Assembly (NCBI GenBank): GCA_963793825.1
Contig: CAWCBE010000002.1
Location: 1 to 64,000 of the forward strand
Direction of reading: 5' to 3'
Source: RYN-230 sp963793825
Lineage (GTDB): Bacteria; Actinomycetota; Actinomycetes; Streptosporangiales; Streptosporangiaceae
DNA length: 64,000 nt
This document shows positions 24,723 through 33,095 of the stretch, in pieces (position 1 is the first letter of the stretch; every line of letters begins with the position of its first letter). Under the pieces are notes generated by a model. The model worked only from the letters and a program-made list of their open reading frames with translations, was not told the DNA's origin and ran no database searches. Both the position numbers and the translations under genes were made by a program.

Positions 24723-25733
24723 ATGAGTGACAGGCACGAGAGCGTGGCCGCCCGGGTGATGGGACGCGGCCAGGAGGCGATCCCGCCGCAGCGGCAGGTG
24801 CCCGGGGGTCCCGATTCACCGCTGGAGATCGGCAAGACCGGCTGGCGCAACACGCTGAAGCGCACCGGCAAGAAGTTCGCCCGGGACCGGTGCTCGATGA
24901 CCGCGGGCAGCCTGGCCTACCACTGGTTCCTCGCCCTGTTCCCGGCGATCATCGCCGCCCTCGGCCTGATCACCCTGGTGCATGTCGGGTCAGGGACCCT
25001 CAAGCACCTGATCCACGGCCTGGACAAGGCGCTGCCGCCGGGGGCCCGGGACGTGTTCGCCTCCGCCATCAACCACGCCAGCAGCCGGACCTCGGGCGGG
25101 ACGCTGGCGGTCGTCATCGGCCTGGTGATCGCGGTGTGGAGCGCCTCGGGCGGGATGGCCGCCCTGCAGACCGGCCTCGACATCGCCTACGAGGTCCCCC
25201 GGGACCGCACCTTCGTGGCCAAACGGCTGAACGCCCTCCTGCTGATGGCGGCCACGGTGGTGCTGGGCGGGATCGCCTCGGCGCTCATCGTGTTCGGCGC
25301 GCCGCTCGGCTCCCTCATCGCGGGCCATGTCGGGATCAGCGGCTCAGGCTTCACGATCGCGTGGACCGTGGTCCGCTGGGTGTTTACGGTCATCATCATC
25401 TCGCTGCTGTTCTCGGTTTATTACTACGCCGGGCCGAACCGGGAGAACCCGCCCTGGCAGTGGGTCAGCCCCGGCGGCGTGGTGGGGACCGCCATCTTCC
25501 TGCTCGCCTCGCTCGGCTTCTCGTTCTACGTGGCCAGGTTCGGCAACAGCAGCTACAGCAAGACCTACGGCGCGCTCGCGGGCGTGGTCATCCTCATGGT
25601 GTGGCTGTACCTGGCCGGCCTGGCCGTACTCATCGGCGGGGAACTCAACGCCGAGACCGAGCGGGAGGCCGCCGCCGAGGCGGGCCACCCCGGCGCCCGG
25701 CGCAGCGCCCGCCAGGTGGAGGAGCGCGGGTAG
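24723..25733 (+). CDS. YihY/virulence factor BrkB family membrane protein
   Basis: 336 residues from the ATG at 24723 (GGGGAG upstream). Six or more helices with YihY signatures: CSMTAGSLAYHWFLALFPAI at the first helix, then VWSASGGMAALQTGLDIAYE, YYYAGPNRENPPWQWVSPG and GALAGVVILMVWLYLAGLAV followed by GGELNAETER. The cytosolic N-terminus (1-45) is polar. The family's role is unsettled (transporter or envelope factor). It follows the GNAT gene after 98 bases. Confidence 0.92.
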   Translation: MSDRHESVAARVMGRGQEAIPPQRQVPGGPDSPLEIGKTGWRNTLKRTGKKFARDRCSMTAGSLAYHWFLALFPAIIAALGLITLVHVGSGTLKHLIHGLDKALPPGARDVFASAINHASSRTSGGTLAVVIGLVIAVWSASGGMAALQTGLDIAYEVPRDRTFVAKRLNALLLMAATVVLGGIASALIVFGAPLGSLIAGHVGISGSGFTIAWTVVRWVFTVIIISLLFSVYYYAGPNRENPPWQWVSPGGVVGTAIFLLASLGFSFYVARFGNSSYSKTYGALAGVVILMVWLYLAGLAVLIGGELNAETEREAAAEAGHPGARRSARQVEERG

Positions 25734-25868
25734 CCTGGCGCGCTCCCAGCCCGCCGGGCGCACGTCCCGGGTCTCCAGCGGCGGCTTGAGGCCGGAAAGC
25801 TTGCGGCCGGAAAGCACGAGCGGCCAGCCCTGGGCGAGGCCGGCCGGATGGGACCGGCGGGGACTGAG

Positions 25869-26511
25869 TCAGGTGCCCGCCCGTGACCAGCGCAGCGGCG
25901 TGCGGCCGGCCGGGTGCACGGCGCGGGTGACGGCCAGGTGGTGCAGGTGGGCCACGGTCTCCGCGAGGGCCATCCGGCGCATCATTCCGTGCAGCGCGGC
26001 CCACCCGCGGGACCAGGTCAGCTGCGCCGCCACCGCCCACGCGGTGGGCCGTCCAAGCCGGTCGATGACGGTCAGCATCTCGGTGCCACGGTCGGCATGG
26101 TGGGCGGCGAGAGCGGCCGCGCGGCCGCTGATGCCGCGGAACCGGTACTCGTGCGCGGGCAGTGCCTCCTCGGCGGAAAACCAGTCTGCGGTCTGGCCGA
26201 GCGAGCGGAGGTAGGCGCTCAGCGGGTCACTGCCCGCGCCGGGCGGCCCGTCCCGGGCCGGGCCCGCCGTGCACGCCGATATTGGGGCTGATCCGGGGGA
26301 GCAGGTGGTCCCCGGTCAGCAGGATGCCTGCGGCCGCATCGTGCAGGCAGAGGTGCCCCGGCGTGCGCCCCGGCGTCCACATCGCCCGGACGTCCCGGCC
26401 GGGCACGGGGACCCGGTCGCCATTGCTGACCAGCCGGTCCGGCTCGGCCATGCGCAGCGCGTCGTCCATCAGCGCAGGGTCGAAGATCAGGGCGGCGAGA
26501 TCCTCTTCCGG
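25869..26511 (-). pseudogene. Broken MBL-fold hydrolase gene
   Basis: Only the C-terminal two thirds of a metallo-beta-lactamase-fold protein remain. The upstream frame is closed by TAG at 26512-26514, then reads PEEDLAALIFDPALMDDALR and MWTPGRTPGHLCLHDA, with LLTGDHLLPRISPNIGV. A frameshift near 26235-26250 precedes the rest: SDPLSAYLRSLGQTADWF, LPAHEYRFRG and the helical tail ending at 25869. The N-terminal HxHxDH zinc motif is absent. Non-functional as read. Confidence 0.7.
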
Positions 26512-26805
26512 CTACTCCATTTATAGCGCCCGGCTGCACGCCCAGCCCGGGCCGCCCGCCGGGCCGGAGCCGGCGGGCGGCGGCCGCCCCGCCGCCTAGA
26601 CTCCGGCGTTCGGCCGGGTGCCGTCCGGCCGCGGCGGCCGGGACCAACAGCCCGGCCGTACCGGGCCCGCGCCTGGGGCGCCTCCCTGGCCCGCCCGGCC
26701 GGCGTGACCGCCGGCGGCTGACCGGCCGCGGCGGCCGCTGCTGGGGCCGTCCCGGATGCAGGCCCCCCGGAGAAGATCTCGTTCGTGGGCCAGCGCTGAG
26801 TCCAT

Positions 26806-27073
26806 GTGGATGGCGGCAACGGGCTGATCGCGGCCACCGACGACGCCGTCTGCCTGGCCATCACCCTGCGTAATGTCGGGCGCGGCCTGGCGGTCATGGA
26901 CGGCTGGACGGCGCGGCCGGGCAGCTCGGCGGACGCCGGGCCGGAGCAACTCCCGGCGGGATCAGCTCGGCCGGCTCACCCGGGATCTGTGCGTAGCGGC
27001 CGGGGAGCTGGCCTGCAGGTGGCTGGCCGTGGTGTCCCGGCACTGGAACCTCGACCGCGCCGATCCGCGCTGA
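26806..27073 (+). pseudogene. Possible remnant of an actinobacterial hypothetical gene
   Basis: Frame one reads GLIAATDDAVCLAITLRNVG and RGLAVMDGWT from about 26806. A second frame then gives RRDQLGRLTRDLCVAAGEL up to the stop near 27073. From memory the two blocks occur in this order in a family of uncharacterised actinobacterial proteins, but I cannot verify that here. No start or ribosome site; a TGA lies just upstream. Confidence 0.3.
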
Positions 27074-27074
27074 T

Positions 27075-28244
27075 TCAGCGGGCTCCGGCCGGGAGCCCCA
27101 GGTCCCGGGCTATGATCATCCGCTGGACCTCCGAGGTGCCCTCGCCGATCTCCAGGATCTTCGCATCCCGGTAGAAGCGGGCCACCGGGTACTCGTTCAT
27201 GAACCCGTAGCCGCCGAAGATCTGGGTGGCATCCCGCGCGTTGTCCATGGCCGCGTTGGAGGCCACCAGCTTGGCGATGGCCGCAGCCTTCTTGGCCGGC
27301 TGGCCGGCCGCCAGCCGCGCCGCGGCCGCGTACCAGGTGGCCCGGGCCGCTGCGGTGCGCGCCTCCATGTCCGCGATCATGAACTGGATGGCCTGGTATT
27401 CCCCGATCGCCCGCCCGAACGCGGAGCGCTGCGCCGCGTACCGGAGGCACTCATCGACGCAGCCCTGGGCCAGCCCGGTGGCCAGCGCGGCAATGGCCAC
27501 CCGGCCCTCGTCGAGGATGGCCAGGAACTGGGCGTAGCCGCGGCCGAGCGGACCGAGCAGGCCGGCCTCCGGCACCCGGGCCTCGCTGAACGCCAGCTCC
27601 CGGGTGTCCGACGCCGCCCAGCCGACCTTGGAGTACTTCTTGCTGACATGCAGGCCGGGCGTGCCCGCCGGGACCAGGAACGTGGAGATCTCCCGCTCCC
27701 CGGTCAGGGCCGCGACCGTCACCAGCGCCGTGATGTCGGTCCCCGCGTTGGTGATGAACGCCTTCGACCCGTTCAGCACCCATTCCGCGGCACCGCCGGG
27801 TGAGCGCTCCAGCCGGGCGGTGGTCCGCATGCCGCCGGGCACGTCCGTGCCCCCGCCCGGCTCGGTCAGGCCGAACGCGGCGAGCTTTTCCCCCGAGCAC
27901 AGCGCGGGCAGCCAGTGGCGCTTCTGCTCCCCGGTGCCGAACCGGAAGACCGGCGCGGCGCCCAGGCACACCGCGGCCTCCAGGGTGATCGCCACCGAGG
28001 AGTCGACCCGGGCGAGTTCCTCCAGGGCCAGGCACAGCGCCAGGTGATCTCCGCCCATCCCGCCGTACTCCTCCGGGAACGGCAGGCCGAACAGCCCCAT
28101 CTTGCCCATCGCCGCAACCACCGGGTAAGGAAACGCGGCCCGCTCATAGTAGTCGCCGATCACCGGGGCAACCTCATCCCGGGCGAAGGCGGCCACGGTC
28201 TCCCGGAGCGCCTGCTGATCCTCGGTGAGGGTGAAATCGATCAT
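27075..28244 (-). CDS. Acyl-CoA dehydrogenase
   Basis: 389 residues from ATG 28244 (GGAGGG nine bases upstream). The fold is complete: N-terminal helices (FTLTEDQQALRETVAAFARD), FGLTEPGGGTD for FAD binding in the beta domain, GSKAFITNAG, RSAFGRAIGEYQAIQFMIAD, QIFGGYGFMNEYPVARFYRD and IGEGTSEVQRMIIARDLG, with the catalytic Glu in the EGTSE region. Short-chain or branched-chain acyl-CoA oxidation is likely. A TetR gene is divergent, with a 40-bp palindrome between the two starts, so substrate-responsive repression is likely. Confidence 0.94.
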   Translation of the reverse strand: MIDFTLTEDQQALRETVAAFARDEVAPVIGDYYERAAFPYPVVAAMGKMGLFGLPFPEEYGGMGGDHLALCLALEELARVDSSVAITLEAAVCLGAAPVFRFGTGEQKRHWLPALCSGEKLAAFGLTEPGGGTDVPGGMRTTARLERSPGGAAEWVLNGSKAFITNAGTDITALVTVAALTGEREISTFLVPAGTPGLHVSKKYSKVGWAASDTRELAFSEARVPEAGLLGPLGRGYAQFLAILDEGRVAIAALATGLAQGCVDECLRYAAQRSAFGRAIGEYQAIQFMIADMEARTAAARATWYAAAARLAAGQPAKKAAAIAKLVASNAAMDNARDATQIFGGYGFMNEYPVARFYRDAKILEIGEGTSEVQRMIIARDLGLPAGAR

Positions 28245-28325
28245 CGCTGGCCCTCCGGCGCTCTGGTGGCTGACGGCGCGGGATACCCGGAATCCCGGCC
28301 CGGCCGGGCGTGGCCGGGCCTTCGG

Positions 28326-28365
28326 GTTAATGAGCGTTAACAGGGCAACGTTAACGCTCCCTAAC
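28326..28365. promoter_or_regulatory. 40-bp palindromic TetR operator between acyl-CoA dehydrogenase and regulator
   Basis: Arms 28326-28341 and 28350-28365 are reverse complements at 14 of 16 positions around an eight-base spacer; the inner ten bases of each arm (GAGCGTTAAC / GTTAACGCTC) match perfectly. Each arm contains two GTTAA-like half-sites, so two repressor dimers may bind. It overlaps the likely promoter of the TetR gene. Confidence 0.8.
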
Positions 28366-28387
28366 ACCTGTCGTCTACACTTCGGGC

Positions 28388-28915
28388 ATGCCTGGGGCCG
28401 TCACGCCGCCCGCCACCCGCCGGGCCGCCATCCTGTCCACGGCGGCGGGCCTGTTCGCCAGACACGGCTTTCACGGGGTGTCCATCGATGACCTCGGCCG
28501 GGCGCTGGGGGTCACCGGGCCCGCGCTGTACCGGCATTTCCGCAACAAGGAGGCGCTGCTCGCCGAGATGCTGCTGGACATCAGCGAGCGCCTGCTCAGC
28601 GAGGGCCGGTGCCGGGCCGCCCGGGCGCCGGACCCGGACAGTGCGCTGAGCGCTCTGCTGCACTGGCACATCGAGTTCGCCCTGGCCGAGCCCGCCCTCA
28701 TCACCGTGCACGAGCGCGAGCTCGACAACGTGCCGGAGCCTGACCGCCGCGAGATCCGGCGGCTGCAGCGCGGCTACGCGGAGGAGTGGGTCCAGGTTCT
28801 CCGGCGGCTGCATCCGGCCGTCCCCGAGGAACGGGCGCGAGCCGCCACGCACGCCACGTTCGGGTTGCTCAACTCCACGCCGCGCAGCGCGGCCGGCCTC
28901 GGCCGCCGGCCATGA
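28388..28915 (+). CDS. TetR/AcrR family regulator (C-terminus probably frameshifted)
   Basis: 175 residues as read. DNA-binding domain: RRAAILSTAAGLFARHGFHG, VSIDDLGRALGVTGPALYRH and FRNKEALLAEML. The ligand domain includes ALLHWHIEFALAEPALITVH and LNSTPRSA. After about 28895 another frame offers MSQMLYIMASSGLSAALG up to 28968, which fits the family's usual last helix better, so a small frameshift may have clipped the end. ATG 28388 has no ribosome site but TACACT seven bases upstream, suggesting a leaderless mRNA. It is likely to bind the palindrome at 28326-28365. Confidence 0.85.
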   Translation: MPGAVTPPATRRAAILSTAAGLFARHGFHGVSIDDLGRALGVTGPALYRHFRNKEALLAEMLLDISERLLSEGRCRAARAPDPDSALSALLHWHIEFALAEPALITVHERELDNVPEPDRREIRRLQRGYAEEWVQVLRRLHPAVPEERARAATHATFGLLNSTPRSAAGLGRRP

Positions 28916-29011
28916 GCCAGATGCTCTACATCATGGCGAGCTCCGGGCTGAGCGCCGCCCTCGGGTAGCGGGCCGTGCCCCGGGAGGGGCCCGCTACCCG
29001 GGCCACCCGCG

Positions 29012-31084
29012 CTACTTGGCCAGATCGGCGGCAGGCCGGTAGACCGAGACGCCATCGGCCCGGTAGTCGAAGCGGAACCCGGTACGGGCCAGGTAGTCCC
29101 GGACGCCGGGGGTCTTCTTCCAGACCAGCACCCAGCCCACGCCCATCCGCTGGGCATCCTGCCGGGCGGCGATGATCGAGGCGGCGGCCGCCTGCCCCCG
29201 CGGGCCCGGCCCCGGGTGGCCCAGGACCGCGGCCATGAGCCGCGGCGAGAACCGCTCCAGGGCCAGCAGGTCACCGTAGAACGGGTGCGCGGTGACCTGC
29301 CGCAGCACCTGCGGGGGGATCCGGGACAGGTAGGCGATCGCGCGGGGATGCCCGTCGGCGGTCGCCAGGACCTGGGCATCAGGGTTGAAGCCGCTGCCCT
29401 CGCCGGGCAGCGGCACGCCGCCCCGGATGCCGAACGGGATGTCCACCACGATCGAGGACGAGTGGTCGGCGGCGATCGGGCGGTCCAGCGTGGGCAGCGC
29501 GGTGGGCATCAGCGGGGTCGTGGAACTGCCCTGCCAGCCGAGTTCCAGGGCCGCGGCCGCCAGCAGCACCACGAACAGCACCCGGGAGTGCTTCTGCAGC
29601 CAGTACACTCCCGCCCCGGCCAGCATGGCGGCGGCCGGGAAGCCCATCATCAGGATCCGTGCCGACTCACGGAACCCGGCCATCCCGGGGAGCCGTACCC
29701 ACCAGGTGAACGGCATGATGTCGGAGACCTTGACACCCTCCCATTCCTGGCCCAGGGGCAGGTAGACGTGGTTGCCGATGCGCAGCGTGGTGCCCAGGGC
29801 CAGGGCTGCGCTGCCGAGCCAGATCACGGCGAACAGCCAGGCAGTGCGCCGCCGCCAGAAGACGGCCAGCCCGAGAACAGCCAGCACGGTGACCACGAGA
29901 CCGAACGTCGGGACGCCGTCCCCGGTGGAACCGGGCGAGGTGATCGGCCGCAGCGCCGAGCTCAGGCCGGCCAGCCGGGGCGAGGCCAGGAACATGCTGG
30001 GCAGGTACGCCGCCGACCGGGCGTAATAGAAGTTGACCAGATGCGGCGGGATATAGGCGCCGCCGGACCGAGTCTGGGCCACCATCGCGGCGATCTGCGG
30101 GCTGCCCACCACCACGGCCGCCACTGCGGTCATCGCGATCGCGGCCAGCCTGGTCCGCAGCGGCTGCCGCGCCGTCACGCTGGCTTTCCCGGTGCCTGCG
30201 TCCGGGGCGCCATCCGCCGGGGCGCTGCTGCCCGCGCGGTTGCCAGCCGGGCTGGCCGCAGGGGCCAGGCCCTCCCATCCCCGGGCGCCCAGCAGCCAGG
30301 GCAGCAGGATCACCGCCGCCAGGATGGCCACCAGCACGGCCGATTCCTGGTCGCTGAGCAGGCTGCACCCGATGGCGGCGCCCAGGAAGAGCGCCTGCGG
30401 CCAGCGCGGCGAGCGCCGCAGCCGGATCGCGGCCTCCAGGGCGACCGGCAGGAACAGCACGCCGGCGGCCAGGTTGAGCTGGTACCACGCGTGCCACGCC
30501 ATCTCGGCAGACAGGCCGTAGAACGCCCCGGCGGCGAGCGGTGCGAGCTGGCCGGGCAGCCACAGCCGCGCCGCCCGGTACATGGCGTAGCCCATCAGGC
30601 CCGGCATGAGAATGGACAGCAGGTTGTACGAGGCGCTCGGGCCGAACAGCAACGTCACCGGCAGCATCACCACGCCGTCGAGCGGCATCAGCGCGTGGTA
30701 ACCGAGCTGCGATCCGACCGGGGCGGCGATCGCCCGGGTATACCAGGGGTTGCTCAGGTGCAGGACCTGGTGGGCCATCCACCAGAAGTCCCACACGTAG
30801 ACGCCGGCGTCCCGGGTGGCCTGCAGCTTGCCCTCGAAGAGGTAAGCCCCGCGCGGCCAGGTGGCCGCGATGCCGGCCAGCAGGTAGCACACGAGGATGA
30901 GCAGGTGCCGGGCGACCGGGCTGCGCTGCAGCAGGCCGTCCCGCGGGCCCGGCGGCTGGCCAGCGGCCGGCGCGGCCGGCGGCCGGCCAGTGTCCCCGCT
31001 GGCCGGAACTTCCTGGGTCGCCCCGCCCGTGGGTGACGCGACCTGTTTCGTGGATCCTGGTTCGTCGCGGGCATTGGTCATCAT
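29012..31084 (-). CDS. Large polytopic membrane protein, GT-C glycosyltransferase-like
   Basis: 690 residues (ATG 31084 or 31081). A disordered N-terminus (1-55) is followed by about 12 helices. The first periplasmic loop, LFEGKLQATRDAGVYVWDFW, has the acidic residues expected in GT-C enzymes using lipid-linked sugars. FRESARILMMGFPAAAMLAG marks the late helices. A soluble C-terminal domain (about 530-690) ends GVSVYRPAADLAK. Overall shape is like YfhO/DUF2079-type membrane proteins in actinobacterial cell-wall glycan assembly; activity not demonstrable from sequence. Confidence 0.75.
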   Translation of the reverse strand: MMTNARDEPGSTKQVASPTGGATQEVPASGDTGRPPAAPAAGQPPGPRDGLLQRSPVARHLLILVCYLLAGIAATWPRGAYLFEGKLQATRDAGVYVWDFWWMAHQVLHLSNPWYTRAIAAPVGSQLGYHALMPLDGVVMLPVTLLFGPSASYNLLSILMPGLMGYAMYRAARLWLPGQLAPLAAGAFYGLSAEMAWHAWYQLNLAAGVLFLPVALEAAIRLRRSPRWPQALFLGAAIGCSLLSDQESAVLVAILAAVILLPWLLGARGWEGLAPAASPAGNRAGSSAPADGAPDAGTGKASVTARQPLRTRLAAIAMTAVAAVVVGSPQIAAMVAQTRSGGAYIPPHLVNFYYARSAAYLPSMFLASPRLAGLSSALRPITSPGSTGDGVPTFGLVVTVLAVLGLAVFWRRRTAWLFAVIWLGSAALALGTTLRIGNHVYLPLGQEWEGVKVSDIMPFTWWVRLPGMAGFRESARILMMGFPAAAMLAGAGVYWLQKHSRVLFVVLLAAAALELGWQGSSTTPLMPTALPTLDRPIAADHSSSIVVDIPFGIRGGVPLPGEGSGFNPDAQVLATADGHPRAIAYLSRIPPQVLRQVTAHPFYGDLLALERFSPRLMAAVLGHPGPGPRGQAAAASIIAARQDAQRMGVGWVLVWKKTPGVRDYLARTGFRFDYRADGVSVYRPAADLAK

Positions 31085-31534
31085 GCCCGTCTCGCCGCCA
31101 CCGCTCAGCGCTCTGCCCCGCCTCTACTCGCTTGCTGCTGGCAAACTGTAAACGATCGGACCGGGTGCATACGGCCGCATTGCGCCATTCTAGAAGCGCA
31201 TCATATGAGCAGGCATCAGCCGGTCACGGGATTCAAAAGAATAGGGATAGAAAAACCAATCGGCAGGCAAAATCACCAGGGCTGAGGGCCGCCGTCAGGG
31301 AAGTAACCCCCGGGGCCCGGCTGGGCGGCAGCTGGTGACGGCCGCGGGGCGGCCCGGTGGGCGACCGCGGCCCGCGGCTGCTGATGGAGGCCCGGGCCGC
31401 CGGGCCGGAGCTGGGATGCGCTGGACCAGGTGGAGAACCTCACCGGGCCGGCCGCAGGTGCCGCGCGACCCGGCCGCGCGCTTTCCCGGCACCTTGTCGG
31501 CGGGCCACCTTACCTGGGAGCTGAGGAGGCCAGG
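31085..31534. other. Intergenic region, 450 bp
   Basis: Between the divergent membrane-protein and arginase-family genes. Bases 31140-31290 are clearly AT-richer than the rest of the window (runs such as ATAGAAAAACCAAT), as expected for promoters of both genes. I see no RNA gene, clear inverted repeat or convincing ORF. Confidence 0.5.
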
Positions 31535-32450
31535 GTGACGAATGGTGCGGTCACGATTATCGGCGCGGCGACCAGCGCGGGGTCCCACCACGCCGGCCAG
31601 GAACACGCCCCGGCCGCGCTGCGCGCGGCCGGGTTCGCGGCCCGGCTCCGGGCCGCCGGGCTGGACGTGGCCGACCTGGGTGACGTGGCGCACGCCCCTT
31701 TCGTTCCGGATGACATCGCTGCTACCGCCCGTGGCCTGGCCACGGTGGTCCGGGTCGCCCGGGAGATCGCCGACGTGGTCGCCGCGACCGTGGCCGAGGG
31801 CCGGCTGCCGGTCGTGCTGGGCGGGGACTGCACCATCACCCTGGGCGTGGTGGCCGGCGTGCAGCGGCAGTACCCGGACGCCGCCCTGGTCTACATCGAC
31901 GGTGATGCGGACCTGGCCACCCCGCAGACCACGTCCAGCGGCGTGCTGGACGCGATGGGCATCGCGCATCTGCTGGGACTGGCTGACACTCCGCTGGCCC
32001 GGCTGGACGGCCGGTCTCCCATGCTGAGCGCGGACCGCCTGGTGCTGGTCGGCTGCGACGAATCGGATCCGGAGAGCCACCCGGCTGAGGTGCTGGCCGG
32101 CCTGCCCGGGCTGGCCAGGTTCCCGGATCATGAGGTCCGCGCCGACCCGGCCGGCTGTGCCGCCGCCGCGCTGGCCGCCGTCAGCGGCACGGCGGACGGC
32201 ATCATCGTCCACTTCGACGTGGATGCGGTCGAACTCCCGTGACCTGCCGCTGGCCAACTTCCCGCATTACGGGACCGGAGTCCCGCTGGCCTCGGCCGCC
32301 AAAGTGCTCACCGCCTGTTACCAGGCTCCCCGGCTGCGGGCGGCCGTGCTGACCGAGATCAATCCCAGTTACGAGCCGTCCGGCGTGGCCCTGGCCCGGT
32401 ACGTGGACGCGGTCGCTGGCGCGCTCGTGGCCGGGCTGGCCGGCCGCTGA
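31535..32450 (+). pseudogene. Arginase/agmatinase family protein, frameshifted
   Basis: GTG 31535 has AGGAGG five bases upstream. The ureohydrolase fold is clear: VTIIGAATSAGSHHAGQEHA, VVLGGDCTITLGVVAG, VYIDGDADLATPQTTSSGVL and VHFDVDAV. One extra A near 32232 then causes a stop. Removing it restores DAVDSRDLPLANFPHYGTGV and the C-terminus INPSYEPSG to 32450, about 304 residues. Metal ligands differ from true arginases: GGDC instead of GGDH, DGDADL instead of DAHxD. This is a known divergent subfamily pattern, so arginine or agmatine may not be the substrate. Confidence 0.82.
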
Positions 32451-32480
32451 CCCAGAACCGGCCGACGCGGCCCGGCCGCT

Positions 32481-32849
32481 TCAGGCACGCTCCCAGGGCG
32501 CGCTCTCGCCCATCTTGGCGTAGTACTTGGCCAGGTGGCTCTTCACCCGGTCGATGTCCTTCTCCGGCAGGTCGGCTCCGCCCCGCGCCCCCTCCATGAC
32601 ATTGCCGGCCGCCATGATGGCGCGCGGCACCGCGTGTGGCCGGCCGTCCACCACGTCCGCGATGAGCAGCTTGTAGGCAGTGAAATTGTCCTTTTTCGCG
32701 CTGTCGTACCAGACATGCGCGTCGCGGTATTTCTCGTTCGGCTCGTCGTCGGCCCCGGCCCATGCCCTGATCCGCTTCTCCGCCGCGGACCCGTCCCACT
32801 CGCGGTCCCGGTCGGCCAGCGGGTAATCCTGGAATGCGGACACCGCCAT
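32481..32849 (-). CDS. Small protein resembling a phage-derived domain
   Basis: 122 residues. Key segments are DREWDGSAAEKRIRAWAGAD, NEKYRDAHVWYDSAKKDNFT and AYKLLIADVVDGRPHAVPRA, ending RVKSHLAKYYAKMGESAPWE. This arrangement is familiar from a domain in tailed-phage proteins near or within capsid/protease genes, and from stand-alone actinobacterial genes. No other phage gene is nearby, so it is probably domesticated or a relic. Function unknown; the ORF looks intact. Confidence 0.65.
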   Translation of the reverse strand: MAVSAFQDYPLADRDREWDGSAAEKRIRAWAGADDEPNEKYRDAHVWYDSAKKDNFTAYKLLIADVVDGRPHAVPRAIMAAGNVMEGARGGADLPEKDIDRVKSHLAKYYAKMGESAPWERA

Positions 32850-33095
32850 CTTCAGCCTCCTTCGCTCGCCCGGCCCCCCGGTGCCCGGCCGCCTCCTGGC
32901 TCACTCGTCCGTGTCACTTCCCCGGACGGCCCGCGTAAACGAGGCGACTCTGGCCACGGCCGGGCCCGGGCCGAGCCACCTGCGGCCGGAATATCCCGGA
33001 TTCGCCCGGCCGGGTGATTCCGAATACCCGGCGGCCCTGATTTCCCGGGGTGTCATTTCACGTCCGTGGCAGCGGCCGACGATACGGTGTGGTCC

